Below, in pieces: positions 42,762 through 53,159 of a stretch of DNA of 64,000 nt (its first letter is position 1; every line of letters begins with the position of its first letter). The notes under the pieces are model-generated. The model made no database searches. It worked only from the letters and a program-made list of their open reading frames with translations, and was not told the origin of the DNA. The position numbers were made by a program, and so were the translations under genes. The stretch is from Psychroserpens sp. SPM9 (GTDB taxonomy: Bacteria; Bacteroidota; Bacteroidia; Flavobacteriales; Flavobacteriaceae): NCBI RefSeq assembly GCF_025153525.1, contig NZ_JANZNR010000005.1, positions 186,001 through 250,000 of the forward strand. Direction: 5' to 3'.

Positions 42762-43727
42762 TTGTACAGTACTGAATCTATTCTTGAAACCGCAAGAAAA
42801 ACTATAAATTTAGAGCGTGATGCTATCGCTAATCTTAGTCATTTATTAACTGATGATTTTGCAAATGCTGTATCATTAATCTATAATTCTAAAGGTCGAG
42901 TAATCATTACAGGTATTGGAAAAAGTGCCATCATAGCCAATAAAATTGTTGCTACATTAAATTCTACAGGAACACCTTCAGTATTTATGCATGCTGCAGA
43001 TGCCATTCATGGCGATTTAGGTTTAATTTTAGAAGATGATGTGGTCATTTGTATTTCTAAAAGTGGTAATACGCCAGAAATTAAAGTTTTGGTACCTCTT
43101 ATTAAAAATGCCAATAACAAAATGATTGCTATTACTGGAAATGACACTTCATTTTTAGCACAACAAGCCGATTTTATTCTGAATGCTTTCGTCGCCCAAG
43201 AGGCTTGCCCAAATAACCTGGCACCAACTACCAGTACAACTGCGCAACTAGTCATGGGTGATGCCTTAGCAGTTTGTTTATTAGAACTTCGCGGCTTTTC
43301 AAGTAAAGACTTTGCTAAATACCATCCTGGTGGTGCTTTAGGAAAGCGACTGTATTTACGTGTGAGCGATTTATCGTCCATTAATCAAAAACCAAAAGTA
43401 GAACTTACCACCAGTGCTAAAGATGTTATTGTTGAAATTTCAGAAAAAATGCTAGGTGTAACAGCCGTTGTGAATGAGGATAAAATTGAAGGTATTATTA
43501 CAGATGGTGATTTAAGACGTATGTTAACCAAAAGTGATGAATTTCTTCATCTCACAGCAAAAGATATTATGAGTTCGCATCCTAAACGAATTGATGAAGA
43601 CGCCATGGCGATTGATGCTATGGAACTCATGGAAACTCATGGCATCTCACAGTTGCTTGTTGAAAAAGATGGGCGTTATGCTGGAGTCATTCATATTCAT
43701 GATTTAATTAAAGAAGGCATTATATAA
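42762..43727 (+). CDS. kdsD: Arabinose-5-phosphate isomerase, KpsF/GutQ/KdsD family
   Basis: A 321-residue enzyme that interconverts ribulose-5-phosphate and arabinose-5-phosphate, the first step to Kdo for LPS. The SIS domain (about 30-165) has GRVIITGIGKSAIIANK and HGDLG; two CBS domains occupy about 205-320. The start is TTG: an in-frame stop lies three codons upstream and the first internal ATG would remove most of the SIS domain. The stop overlaps the tatC ATG by one base. Confidence 0.92.
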   Translation: MYSTESILETARKTINLERDAIANLSHLLTDDFANAVSLIYNSKGRVIITGIGKSAIIANKIVATLNSTGTPSVFMHAADAIHGDLGLILEDDVVICISKSGNTPEIKVLVPLIKNANNKMIAITGNDTSFLAQQADFILNAFVAQEACPNNLAPTTSTTAQLVMGDALAVCLLELRGFSSKDFAKYHPGGALGKRLYLRVSDLSSINQKPKVELTTSAKDVIVEISEKMLGVTAVVNEDKIEGIITDGDLRRMLTKSDEFLHLTAKDIMSSHPKRIDEDAMAIDAMELMETHGISQLLVEKDGRYAGVIHIHDLIKEGII

Positions 43728-44554
43728 TGGCAAAAAAGAATACCGATGAGATGTCTTTTCTCGATCATCTCGAAGACTTAAGATGGCATTTAATACGAAT
43801 TACGCTTTCTGTTTTAATTTGTGCAACAGTAGCTTTTATTTTTAGTAAAGCCATTTTTAAGTACATTATTTTAGCTCCGAAACACACAGATTTCCCAACC
43901 TATGAGTGGTTGTGCAAAGCATCACAATTAATAGGAGTTAATGATGCTACTTTTTGTGCTGCCGAATTTCCTTTTATCATCCAAAGTAGAACGATGGCAG
44001 GGCAATTTTCTGCGGATATATGGACATCTATATTTGCAGGATTTATCTTAGCATTTCCTTATGTAATCTATCAATTCTGGAGTTTTATTAGTCCGGGAAT
44101 GCATGCCAAAGAACGTAAACACTCTAAAGGCTTTATTATCACAACCTCATTTTTATTCTTTGTAGGTGTGCTTTTTGGCTACTATATTGTAACGCCTTTA
44201 TCGATAAATTTCTTAGCCAATTATAGTGTAAGCCCAGAAATATCGAATGAGTTTGATCTTAGTTCCTACATTTCAATTGTAAGGTCTTCAAGTTTAGCTT
44301 CTGGTTTTGTGTTTGAGCTTCCTATTATTATTTACTTTTTGACCAAAGTAGGATTAGTGACGCCGCAAATCATGAAAAAATACCGAAAGTTTGCCTTGGT
44401 CATTGTATTAATTATTTCAGCTATAATTACACCGCCAGACTTAGCAAGTCAGGTTATTGTAGCGATTCCAATATTGATTTTATATCAAGTGAGTATTTAT
44501 ATTTCTAAAGTGGTTGTAAGAAACCAAAATAAAAAACAAAAAGCGCATGTCTGA
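43727..44554 (+). CDS. tatC: Twin-arginine translocase subunit TatC
   Basis: A 275-residue inner-membrane protein with six helices. The family signatures MSFLDHLEDLRWHLIR at the N-terminus and FELPIIIYFL in the later helices are present. It recognises twin-arginine signal peptides and exports folded proteins. It carries an insertion between helices 1 and 2 (about 55-85) with two Cys, common in Bacteroidota TatC. It is translationally coupled to kdsD and overlaps the next gene by eight bases. No tatA is in the window. Confidence 0.94.
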   Translation: MAKKNTDEMSFLDHLEDLRWHLIRITLSVLICATVAFIFSKAIFKYIILAPKHTDFPTYEWLCKASQLIGVNDATFCAAEFPFIIQSRTMAGQFSADIWTSIFAGFILAFPYVIYQFWSFISPGMHAKERKHSKGFIITTSFLFFVGVLFGYYIVTPLSINFLANYSVSPEISNEFDLSSYISIVRSSSLASGFVFELPIIIYFLTKVGLVTPQIMKKYRKFALVIVLIISAIITPPDLASQVIVAIPILILYQVSIYISKVVVRNQNKKQKAHV

Positions 44555-44903
44555 TATTGTTTCCGAATTTAATGCGTATCGTTCTAAAATGAACGACGCT
44601 ATTCTTGCCGATAATAACAAAATTATTAAACGCATTTTCAATCTGGACACCAATGCATTTGCTGAAGGAGCTCTGGATAAAAAAACCAAAGAGTTACTCG
44701 GTTTGGTCGCTTCTACCGTTTTACGATGCGATGATTGTGTCAAGTACCATTTAGAGTCGAGTCATAAGGCTGGATTAAACAAAACGGAAGTTGTAGAGGC
44801 TTTAGGTATCGCAACTTTGGTTGGTGGCACGATTGTCATTCCGCATCTACGTAGAGCTTACGAATATTGGGATGCACTAGAAGCTAATGCTGAAACAAAA
44901 TAA
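44547..44903 (+). CDS. AhpD/carboxymuconolactone-decarboxylase family protein
   Basis: A 118-residue helical protein of the CMD/AhpD family. The redox centre is CDDCVKYH (CX2C followed by a His three residues later), with a later LGIATLVGGT. Members with this motif are alkylhydroperoxidase-like disulfide reductases rather than decarboxylases. It overlaps tatC by eight bases and is probably co-transcribed. Confidence 0.88.
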   Translation: MSDIVSEFNAYRSKMNDAILADNNKIIKRIFNLDTNAFAEGALDKKTKELLGLVASTVLRCDDCVKYHLESSHKAGLNKTEVVEALGIATLVGGTIVIPHLRRAYEYWDALEANAETK

Positions 44904-44999
44904 AGCAGGATTTGTAATTGTTACAATACTACAATCCCACGCGTTAAACTTTTAATAAACTGAAAAGTTAGTCCTTTTGAATTTACTATTTTAGCAACC

Positions 45000-45749
45000 A
45001 TGAAGAAATTAAGAGCCGACAATTTAATGAAGTCTTACAACGGACGAAAAGTTGTTAAAGACGTATCTTTGGAAGTTAACCAAGGAGAAATCGTCGGATT
45101 GCTAGGACCTAATGGTGCAGGTAAAACGACGTCTTTCTATATGATTGTTGGTTTGATTAAACCTAATGGTGGAAGCATCTATCTTGATCATACTGAAATC
45201 ACCTCTTTCCCAATGTACAAACGTGCTCAAATTGGGATAGGTTATCTGGCTCAAGAGGCTTCAGTATTTAGAAAGCTAAGTATTGAAGATAATATTTTAA
45301 GTGTGCTTCAAATGACCAAGCTCAGCAAAAAAGAGCAAGAAGCTAAAATGGAGTCTTTAATTGACGAATTTAGTTTAGGTCACATTCGAAAAAATAGAGG
45401 TGATTTATTATCTGGTGGCGAACGTCGACGTACCGAAATTGCACGTGCTTTGGCAACCGATCCAGATTTTATTCTACTCGATGAACCTTTTGCAGGTGTA
45501 GATCCTGTGGCTGTAGAAGATATTCAGCGCATTATTGCACAATTGACCAAAAAGAACATCGGAATTCTTATTACCGACCACAATGTTCAGGAAACCTTAG
45601 CGATTACAGATCGTACCTATTTAATGTTTGAAGGTAGCATTCTAAAAGCTGGAGAACCTGAAGAACTAGCCAATGACGAAATGGTTCGTAAAGTCTATCT
45701 TGGGCAAAACTTTGAATTGCGTAAGAAAAAGATAAACTTTAACGGCTAG
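45000..45749 (+). CDS. lptB: LPS export ABC transporter ATP-binding protein LptB
   Basis: A 249-residue ATPase. Walker A is GPNGAGKTT, the signature is [16 protein letters not shown], Walker B is [13 protein letters not shown] and the H-loop is ITDHNV. The spacing and the sequence [13 protein letters not shown] are typical of LptB, which powers extraction of LPS from the inner membrane. It overlaps the convergent terC-like gene by four bases. Confidence 0.95.
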   Translation: MKKLRADNLMKSYNGRKVVKDVSLEVNQGEIVGLLGPNGAGKTTSFYMIVGLIKPNGGSIYLDHTEITSFPMYKRAQIGIGYLAQEASVFRKLSIEDNILSVLQMTKLSKKEQEAKMESLIDEFSLGHIRKNRGDLLSGGERRRTEIARALATDPDFILLDEPFAGVDPVAVEDIQRIIAQLTKKNIGILITDHNVQETLAITDRTYLMFEGSILKAGEPEELANDEMVRKVYLGQNFELRKKKINFNG

Positions 45750-46573
45750 GCCTTTTCCTCTTTTGTTTTTTTAAGTGTTTTTTCCTGTTCGGCAATCAGT
45801 TTCTTTTGATAACGTCCTTGCACGATATCTGTGATAACTAAAATCACAATCACAAAATAGAAGGTTGTCTTACTCATTGGAACAATCTCATTTCCGAAGA
45901 TTTTTAAATGCGCTAAATGTCCGCCTTCAGTAATAAGCATAATTCCTACAATAAATAAAATAAAAAGTCCTAATACTTCATACATCCTGTTTTTAGCTAA
46001 AAACACCGAAATCTTATCAGCCAGTAATAACATTAATAAACCACTTACAACAATAGCAATTGCCATAACGATAAAAGCTGTGGTCGCATTTTCAATATCA
46101 CTGGTCAAACCTATAGCCGCTAAAATAGAATCGAAAGAAAATACCAAGTTCATAATCACAATACTAGTCACTACGGCATTGGCAGATTTTCTGCTTTTTT
46201 GAGTATCACCAACCTCATCATGCAAGTCGGTTTTACCAATCATATGCCAAATTTCTTTGATAGCTGTATAAATAATAAAAGCACCTCCAGCCAATACAAT
46301 TAAGCTATGACCATTAAAAGCAAAATCTAAAACATCTTCAATATGTCCTGTTAAAAATGAAAATGGTTCTTGAAAAAAGTCTATAATAGATACCAACACA
46401 AAAAGCAGTACTATACGTAAGACGATTGCAATTAAAATTCCGACTTTACGTACACGCTTTTGATCTTCTACTGGCGCTTTTTTAGATTCTAAAGAAATAT
46501 AAAGCAAGTTGTCAAATCCTAAAACAGCTTGTAATAACACTAACATTAATAGTGTAAAAATAACTTCTAACAT
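45746..46573 (-). CDS. TerC-family integral membrane protein
   Basis: A 275-residue membrane protein with about seven to eight helices. The first has [11 protein letters not shown], and a second acidic membrane motif is [15 protein letters not shown]; both match TerC, which has been linked to metal (manganese) or tellurite handling. A charged C-terminal tail ([12 protein letters not shown]) ends the protein. It lies six bases after pssA on the same strand, so the two may be co-transcribed. The transported ion is not shown by the sequence. Confidence 0.88.
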   Translation of the reverse strand: MLEVIFTLLMLVLLQAVLGFDNLLYISLESKKAPVEDQKRVRKVGILIAIVLRIVLLFVLVSIIDFFQEPFSFLTGHIEDVLDFAFNGHSLIVLAGGAFIIYTAIKEIWHMIGKTDLHDEVGDTQKSRKSANAVVTSIVIMNLVFSFDSILAAIGLTSDIENATTAFIVMAIAIVVSGLLMLLLADKISVFLAKNRMYEVLGLFILFIVGIMLITEGGHLAHLKIFGNEIVPMSKTTFYFVIVILVITDIVQGRYQKKLIAEQEKTLKKTKEEKA

Positions 46574-46579
46574 AATGGT

Positions 46580-47323
46580 TTATCTTTTAATTAGAGAAAG
46601 AATGATATATAATAGAATGATTAGAGGAATCGCCATAAAATGCAACAGCACTAATAATACGATGGTTGAAATGATTAAAATATATCTAAATTTATTATTG
46701 GCGAAGCTAAAGTCTTTAAATTTTAAAGCAATAAGCTTAATATTAGAATTGAGAAAATAACAACTTAGCAAGGTAAAACCTATTAAAAACCATTGATTTA
46801 ACAACAATGAGGTTGCCAAACTGCTATTCTGAAATTCTATAATTAAAGGCAATGACAAAACCAACAAGGCATTTGCTGGTGTAGGTAAGCCTTTAAAATA
46901 CGTTTGCTGATCTTCATCGATATTAAATTTTGCCAAACGATACGCAGAAGCCAGCGTGATGAATAATCCGATAAGTGCAAGTGGTGCAATATTAAATTCG
47001 CTAAAACTGAAATTAGAATTCCATTCATTTTGAGTGAGCATTTCTGGCGCATTGATACTCATCGAAATGAGTTTAAACATCACAATACCTGGTACCAATC
47101 CGCTGGTGACCATATCGGCTAGTGAATCGAGCTGAACACCTAAAGGACTCTGAACATTGAGTTTTCGAGCTAATAAACCATCAAAGAAATCAAAGAAAAT
47201 TCCTAAGAACACAAAAGCCGAAGCAGCAACGAAATTGTTGTGAACAGCAAAGACTACGGCTATACTTCCGCAGAACAAATTAAGTAAAGTGACAAAATTT
47301 GGAATGTACTTGTTTATGGACAT
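46580..47323 (-). CDS. pssA: CDP-diacylglycerol-serine O-phosphatidyltransferase
   Basis: A 247-residue membrane enzyme with the complete CDP-alcohol phosphotransferase motif: D45-x2-D48-G49-x2-A52-R53-x8-G62-x3-D66-x3-D70. The N-terminal NFVTLLNLFCGSIAVVFA is typical of PssA. It makes phosphatidylserine, the precursor of phosphatidylethanolamine. Several hydrophobic helices follow the motif. Confidence 0.92.
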   Translation of the reverse strand: MSINKYIPNFVTLLNLFCGSIAVVFAVHNNFVAASAFVFLGIFFDFFDGLLARKLNVQSPLGVQLDSLADMVTSGLVPGIVMFKLISMSINAPEMLTQNEWNSNFSFSEFNIAPLALIGLFITLASAYRLAKFNIDEDQQTYFKGLPTPANALLVLSLPLIIEFQNSSLATSLLLNQWFLIGFTLLSCYFLNSNIKLIALKFKDFSFANNKFRYILIISTIVLLVLLHFMAIPLIILLYIILSLIKR

Positions 47324-47446
47324 ACATAAGATTTGTGTAAAAATAGCAAACTATTTTCGACTAATGCAAGTGAAGTACAATATCTCACGCTATTTACAGT
47401 TTAATAGGTGGAAAATATTGTGCATATTTGTAAAAAAATTTTGCTG

Positions 47447-48511
47447 TTGAAAAAGTACCTATTCGTTGTCACGACTTTAATTACATTTTTTTGCGCTGCC
47501 CAAACTAAATATTCGAATGAATTTTTGAATATTGGTGTCGATGCGGCTGCACTTGGCATGAGTAACAGTGTCGTTTCACATACAGCAGATGTTAACTCAG
47601 GATATTGGAATCCTGCTGGTTTAGTCAATCTTGAAGATAACCAATTGGCGCTTTTACATTCTAATTATTTCGCTAATATTGCCAACTATAACTACATCGC
47701 CTTTGCCAAACCACTGGACGACAAAAGTGCCATCGCTTTATCTTTAATACGATTTGGTGTTGATGACATTTTAGACACCACACAACTCATTGACGATCAA
47801 GGAAATATTAACTACGATCGTATTAGTCTTTTTTCTACAGCAGATTATGCTCTGACGTTTTCGTATGCAAGAAAACTTCCGCTCGACGGTTTTAGTTATG
47901 GTGTGAATGCCAAAGTAGTACGTCGTATTATAGGTGATTTTGCTAATTCTTGGGGATTTGGTTTAGATGCCGGAATTCAATTTGAAACTAAAAATGACTG
48001 GAAATTTGGTCTTATGGCAAGAGATATTACGACCACATTTAATGCCTGGTCTTTTGATGAAGATAAGTTGGCAGATATCCAAAACGCTATTGAAGGTCAA
48101 AATCAAACAGTTCCAGAAAAAACAGAGTTAACCATTCCTAAATTACAAATTGGAATGTCTAAAAAATTCATTTTTCATTATGATTATACGCTATTAACTT
48201 CGCTGGATTTAAATGTGCGGTTTGAAGAAAATAATGATGTTATTTCTACATCTTTCGCTAGTATAAATCCCGCTTTAGGATTTGAATTTGGCTATACAGA
48301 TCTTGTGTTTTTAAGAGCAGGTCTAGGAAATTTTCAAAATGAATTACAAATTGACAATTCTGAAGATCTCACATTTCAGCCTAGTTTGGGACTCGGATTT
48401 AAATACAGAGGTATTCAAATTGATTACGCCTTTACGGATATTGGAGACCAAAGTGCTGCTTTATACTCTAATGTATTTTCGTTAAAACTAGATTTTAGTA
48501 TCTTTAGATAG
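47447..48511 (+). CDS. PorV/PorQ-type outer-membrane protein
   Basis: About 354 residues. The signal peptide (MKKYLFVVTTLITFFCAAQ if translation starts at the TTG at 47447) is followed by a beta-barrel of the PorV/OmpP1-FadL-like family, with NIGVDAAALGMSNSVVSHTADVNSGYWNPAGL as the start (quoted here by its parts: GVDAAALGMSNS and SGYWNPAGL). PorV and PorQ serve the type IX secretion system, but single paralogues are common. A GTG at 47408 would add 13 residues and is the alternative start. It is followed directly by lnt (one-base overlap). Confidence 0.8.
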   Translation: MKKYLFVVTTLITFFCAAQTKYSNEFLNIGVDAAALGMSNSVVSHTADVNSGYWNPAGLVNLEDNQLALLHSNYFANIANYNYIAFAKPLDDKSAIALSLIRFGVDDILDTTQLIDDQGNINYDRISLFSTADYALTFSYARKLPLDGFSYGVNAKVVRRIIGDFANSWGFGLDAGIQFETKNDWKFGLMARDITTTFNAWSFDEDKLADIQNAIEGQNQTVPEKTELTIPKLQIGMSKKFIFHYDYTLLTSLDLNVRFEENNDVISTSFASINPALGFEFGYTDLVFLRAGLGNFQNELQIDNSEDLTFQPSLGLGFKYRGIQIDYAFTDIGDQSAALYSNVFSLKLDFSIFR

Positions 48512-50109
48512 TGAATAGACTTTTACTAGCTTTATCCTCAGGAATATTACTGGCAATCGCCTGGCCAACTTACGGCTTTCCTGCCTTTTTGTTTGTAGCA
48601 TTTGTTCCGCTACTTCTGGCCGAACAGCAATTACGCTTATCTGAAATAAAACGCAAAGGACTCAAACTATTCGGTCTGTCGTATCTCACCTTCTTTATCT
48701 GGAATATCGTTACCACCAATTGGCTGAGGTTTGCCGATTTATTTGGGGCTTGTTTTGCCATTTTTGTGAATTCGGCTTTAATGGCACTACTGTTTTTAAT
48801 CTATCACAAATACGCCAAAAGACAATCACAAAACAGAGCCTTACTATTTTTAGTAACTCTTTGGATTAGTTTTGAAAAACTTCATCTGGGCTGGGAATTT
48901 TCCTGGCCTTGGCTTAACCTCGGAAATGGATTTTCAGAATATATTTCCTGGATTCAATGGTATGAATACACCGGAACTTTTGGCGGTACACTTTGGGTTT
49001 GGCTGGTTAATGTACTTGTTTTTAAAGCTGTGCTTTCTTATCAGAAAGAAAAATCTAAAGCAGTCCTCACCTCTGTTTTATTTAAATCTATTGGAATAAT
49101 ACTTGTTCCTATTCTGATTTCTGTAGTGATTTACAAGACCTATTCTCATGATGGTGAAACTGTAAATGTTATTGCATTGCAGCCTAATATCGATCCGTAT
49201 TCAGACAAATACAATATGACTAATATGAGGTTTGCGGATTTGTTTTTTGAACTATCAGATACGAAGCTTACAGATTCTACAGACTTTATCATTGCGCCTG
49301 AAACGTATTTTGCTGAAAGCACACGACTTAACAAGTTTGACAACTCACTTTTAAAAAACAGGCTAGAGCGTTATGTAGATGAACACCCTAATGTGAATTT
49401 ACTTACCGGAATTTCGTTTATCGACTGGTTTCATGATAAAAACAGAGTTCGAAAAGAAACCAATGTTTATAAGCCTAGACCTGATACTTGGTACGACGAT
49501 TACAATTCGGCTATTTTCATCAACACGTCTGACTCTGTAGCGCAATACAATAAATCAAAATTGGTAGTTGGCATTGAAAATTTCCCTTATCAAAGCGTTT
49601 TAAAACCAATTATTGGTGATGCACTTATAGATTTGGGAGGAACAGTTGCTATGAAAACAACTCAAAAAGACCGAAGTGTTTTTACGGCTTCTAACACCTT
49701 ATTTAAAGCGGCTCCTATTATTTGCTACGAATCGGTTTATGGTGAGTTTGTAACAGGTTATATTAGAAATGATGCTAATTTTTTAGCAATAATCACAAAT
49801 GACGCCTGGTGGAACGAAACTCAAGGCCATAAACAGCATTTGAGCTATGCCAGATTACGTGCCATAGAAACACGTCGGGATATTGTAAGAAGTGCTAACA
49901 CTGGTATTTCGGCCATCATTAATGCCAAAGGTGAGATAACTAATAGCTTAGCTTACGGTAAAAAAGGAGCGTTATCTGGACAGCTAACAACCAATAATAA
50001 CGTGACTTTTTATGTAAAAGCAGGAGATTATATAGCGAGAATTAGCATTTTTATTATGCTCTTTGTATTCCTAATTGGGTTTTTCCGAAGAGAGAAAGAA
50101 AAGCTTTAA
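48511..50109 (+). CDS. lnt: Apolipoprotein N-acyltransferase
   Basis: A 532-residue inner-membrane enzyme that adds the third acyl chain to lipoproteins. N-terminal helices (about 1-200) are followed by a nitrilase-like periplasmic domain. Its triad is E in APETYF, K in NKSKLVVG and the nucleophile Cys in PIICYESVYG. The last helix lies at about 508-525. The GTG start at 48511 overlaps the preceding stop codon. Many lipoproteins in this window would be substrates. Confidence 0.93.
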   Translation: MNRLLLALSSGILLAIAWPTYGFPAFLFVAFVPLLLAEQQLRLSEIKRKGLKLFGLSYLTFFIWNIVTTNWLRFADLFGACFAIFVNSALMALLFLIYHKYAKRQSQNRALLFLVTLWISFEKLHLGWEFSWPWLNLGNGFSEYISWIQWYEYTGTFGGTLWVWLVNVLVFKAVLSYQKEKSKAVLTSVLFKSIGIILVPILISVVIYKTYSHDGETVNVIALQPNIDPYSDKYNMTNMRFADLFFELSDTKLTDSTDFIIAPETYFAESTRLNKFDNSLLKNRLERYVDEHPNVNLLTGISFIDWFHDKNRVRKETNVYKPRPDTWYDDYNSAIFINTSDSVAQYNKSKLVVGIENFPYQSVLKPIIGDALIDLGGTVAMKTTQKDRSVFTASNTLFKAAPIICYESVYGEFVTGYIRNDANFLAIITNDAWWNETQGHKQHLSYARLRAIETRRDIVRSANTGISAIINAKGEITNSLAYGKKGALSGQLTTNNNVTFYVKAGDYIARISIFIMLFVFLIGFFRREKEKL

Positions 50110-50130
50110 GCTCAACGGTTTTAATCCCAC

Positions 50131-50670
50131 ATGAAAAACAAACATCTTAAGTATCACCTATTACCTCTTATTTATATTGGGAGTGTTCTTCTAAATGAAT
50201 TCTACCCAAATATTATTACCATTGGTATTTGGTTTATTTCATTTCTTTTATGTGTTATCGCTCTTATACGTTTTATAAAGAAAAAACGAATTCTAAAATC
50301 TAATACACTTCTAATAATATTACTACTCATTCCAATGTTTGATGTATCATTAGGAATTACAAATTCTATTCGGACAAAAATTAAGGGTAAAATTGTACTT
50401 AGCATAATTGATGATGGTTTTGCCACAACTAAATCACTCACAATTAGAGCTAAAAACGGAAAACTAAATGGTGAATTCTCTAATTCGGCTGCTGGATTTG
50501 GCGGTTTTGAAAAAGCTCAAATCGAAGTGCTAAATGATAGTGCTTTTTTGTTTAAATTATCTACTAGGGATTATTCTGAACATCTCACTTTAGATAAGCA
50601 AACCCAACGCTTTTACACCAAGAAAAAAAATATGAGCTACCGAATTTTATTAAACGAGTTATTAAAATAA
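50131..50670 (+). CDS. Membrane protein of unknown function
   Basis: A 179-residue protein with three hydrophobic segments in the first 80 residues (about 7-22, 27-45 and 58-72). A soluble beta-rich C-terminal domain follows. I do not recognise a family. It lies 21 bases after lnt and converges on the EPS cluster with a 26-base gap. Confidence 0.6.
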   Translation: MKNKHLKYHLLPLIYIGSVLLNEFYPNIITIGIWFISFLLCVIALIRFIKKKRILKSNTLLIILLLIPMFDVSLGITNSIRTKIKGKIVLSIIDDGFATTKSLTIRAKNGKLNGEFSNSAAGFGGFEKAQIEVLNDSAFLFKLSTRDYSEHLTLDKQTQRFYTKKKNMSYRILLNELLK

Positions 50671-50696
50671 CAGCCAAAAACTGAATACTGCAAACT

Positions 50697-52091
50697 TTAT
50701 TGCCCTCTATAATATAGAATAGTGCTCAAGGTTTTAACGACAATATTGATATCTAAAAACACACTTCTATGCTTGATATAATACAAGTCGTATTGCAGCT
50801 TAGTCAAGCTATCGTCAACAGATGAACCATAGCGCGTATTGACTTGCGCCCAGCCGGTTAGTCCAGGTTTAACAATATGTCGGGTTTCATAAAACGGAAT
50901 GATTCGAGATAATTCGTTGACAAAAAACGGACGTTCTGGTCGCGGACCAATAATACTCATATCGCCCATGAGTACATTGAGAAACTGCGGAATTTCATCT
51001 ATTCTAGAACGCCTGAGAAACTTTCCAAAAGTGGTGATTCTCACATCATTTTTTTGTGCCCATTTGGCACCACCAACTTCAGCATTCACAATCATGCTTC
51101 TAAGTTTTACAATTTGAAACAGTTTTCCATTTCTTCCAACACGTTCCTGAAAATAAAAAAGCGGACCTCTGTTCCCTAAAAGGTTGCCAATGTAAATAAT
51201 AGGAAGAATACAGGCTCCAAAAACCAAACCTAAGATTGAAAAGACAATATCAAAGGTGCGATGAAAAAACAAGTATAGTGTATTTTGATTGCTCCGACTA
51301 AACGGAAAATATTTATAAAAATCCTTTCCAACAAACTGAATAGGAACGCGATACGTTATTTCTTCAAACACCTGTGTGTATTCTCTAATTGTAAATCCTT
51401 GGTCTAAGAGCGCAATAAGATCGTGATAAATTTCTGGTGTGATGGTTTCCGAATTATAACTTGCTACCAATATTTCTGAAATCTTTTCTTTCCGAATGAC
51501 TTCCATAAGTTCTTCAGATGCAAATTCTTTTAATCCTTTAAATTTTATAGGAGATTCTACTTCAGTCTCGGAATTAATAAACCCAACAATTTTATAGTTA
51601 GGATCCGATTGATTTAAGGGTCTGATAATGTTTTCAATATTCGAAATTTCGCCAACTAGAAGTACTTTTTTATAGAATCTAGGTGATGAAATAAAAACGA
51701 TATAAGCCCATCGCCATAAAAATATCATGAAGATTATAGTCAAATAGAAATATAAAATCTCAAGTCTTTGAACAGGCAAAAAAGGTGCTAATACTGGTGT
51801 TAACATATAAAACAGCACTGTTGTTGATGCTGTTAAGACTATATTTTTAAACGTTGTATCGAGCTTACTCGATTTTTGAAGATTGTAAATTTCAAAGATA
51901 GTACCGAAAATAGTAATATAAATTACTAAGACGACAATGTAGGTGATGTTTTCCTGACTTATAGTAAGGTAATCAAAATCAAGAAAATTTTGTAAAATAC
52001 AGAGCCCTAATAAAACCATGCATATATCTAAAATACGCAGTAATATTTTTCGCTCAGATATTTCAAAATGTATGTCTTTTTTTCGACTCAT
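50697..52091 (-). CDS. Polyprenyl glycosylphosphotransferase (WcaJ/WbaP-like)
   Basis: A 464-residue enzyme that starts glycan assembly by moving a sugar phosphate to undecaprenyl phosphate. Four N-terminal helices (about 15-140), a CoA-binding-like domain (about 145-250) and a fifth hydrophobic segment (FDIVFSILGLVFGACILP) lead to the catalytic domain: FYFQERVGRNGKLF, KLRSMI, RRSRIDEIPQFLNVLMGDMS and GPRPERPFF. It is the last gene of the leftward EPS cluster. It would initiate synthesis of the repeat unit made by the neighbouring transferases. Confidence 0.93.
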   Translation of the reverse strand: MSRKKDIHFEISERKILLRILDICMVLLGLCILQNFLDFDYLTISQENITYIVVLVIYITIFGTIFEIYNLQKSSKLDTTFKNIVLTASTTVLFYMLTPVLAPFLPVQRLEILYFYLTIIFMIFLWRWAYIVFISSPRFYKKVLLVGEISNIENIIRPLNQSDPNYKIVGFINSETEVESPIKFKGLKEFASEELMEVIRKEKISEILVASYNSETITPEIYHDLIALLDQGFTIREYTQVFEEITYRVPIQFVGKDFYKYFPFSRSNQNTLYLFFHRTFDIVFSILGLVFGACILPIIYIGNLLGNRGPLFYFQERVGRNGKLFQIVKLRSMIVNAEVGGAKWAQKNDVRITTFGKFLRRSRIDEIPQFLNVLMGDMSIIGPRPERPFFVNELSRIIPFYETRHIVKPGLTGWAQVNTRYGSSVDDSLTKLQYDLYYIKHRSVFLDINIVVKTLSTILYYRGQ

Positions 52092-52136
52092 TAGTTTGGT
52101 TTGGGTCTTTGTAAATATAACAAGTTATGGCATTTA

Positions 52137-53159
52137 TCAAGAATTATCGGCCTCTAAAATTTGAAACCATTTATATTTTATCGTATTCCAATCCAATAGT
52201 TCTGATTGTGCTCTGGCATTATTTATTATTTGGGCTCTTTGTTCAGCATTATCAAAAACATAAGTAATAGCTTTTACCATCGCTTCAGAATCTTTTGGTG
52301 GGACTAACATCCCATTTTCATTATTCTGAATCAAAAACGGAATGCCACCAACATTGGTTGAAACAATAGGAAAACCTAAAGCCATAGCTTCAATTAAACT
52401 TACTGGCATATTATCGAAATTAGTGGTATTTATAAAAACATTATAACCCTTAGAAAGGTTAATCCATTCCGATTTGGAAAGCTTTCCTGTAAACTTCACA
52501 TTTAAATTCAAATCTTTGGCTAATTGCTTAACTGCTTTCAAAGTACCATCACTATCGGGTCCTACCATACATAATTCAGCTTCCGAATAGATATCTTTTA
52601 ATGCCTTAAAAACGTGAATTGCAAGTTTTGGGTTATAAATCTCTGAAAATGACCTTACCCATAACAACTTAGGGATTTCATAGACTTTTGTGCGAAAAGG
52701 ATATTGACTTAGGTCAACAGCATTAGGAATATGTGTAATATTAGTAAAACCAGAGTCTTCAAAAGCTGCTTTAAGATATAGTGATGGGGCTACATTCTGT
52801 TTGGCATTACTGAAAATCATACGACTCTTTTTAGGATCTGACTTTAAGCGCTGAGGCAGGTTGCCACCATGTAAAATGGGAATGTAATCCAACCTTAAAA
52901 TGCGACAAAGCTGACTAATAATAAAGGCGTAATAAAAGTTTTGCGTGCTATAAGTGTCAATCAAAACCAAGTCTACTTTTCGAGATACCCATAGGCAAGA
53001 TTTCACCATATCTAAAAGTCTGATGAATTTATTGGTATAACTTGAGGTATAGAAAAGCGTAAAGCCTTCTTTGCTAAGAAAGCCGCCCAAAATATTTATA
53101 TATGACGTATTACTTGTGTTATTTTGCAAGTTGTTCCCTACGTACAGTATTTTTTTCAT
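52137..53159 (-). CDS. Glycosyltransferase family 4
   Basis: A 340-residue GT-B enzyme. The acceptor domain is N-terminal (KKILYVGNNLQ, PILHGGNLP). The C-terminal domain has PKLLWVRSF, the E-x7-E type motif SLIEAMALGFPIVSTNVGG and NGMLVPPKD. It uses a nucleotide sugar to extend the lipid-linked repeat unit. It starts within the last 41 bases of the upstream polymerase gene. Confidence 0.9.
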   Translation of the reverse strand: MKKILYVGNNLQNNTSNTSYINILGGFLSKEGFTLFYTSSYTNKFIRLLDMVKSCLWVSRKVDLVLIDTYSTQNFYYAFIISQLCRILRLDYIPILHGGNLPQRLKSDPKKSRMIFSNAKQNVAPSLYLKAAFEDSGFTNITHIPNAVDLSQYPFRTKVYEIPKLLWVRSFSEIYNPKLAIHVFKALKDIYSEAELCMVGPDSDGTLKAVKQLAKDLNLNVKFTGKLSKSEWINLSKGYNVFINTTNFDNMPVSLIEAMALGFPIVSTNVGGIPFLIQNNENGMLVPPKDSEAMVKAITYVFDNAEQRAQIINNARAQSELLDWNTIKYKWFQILEADNS

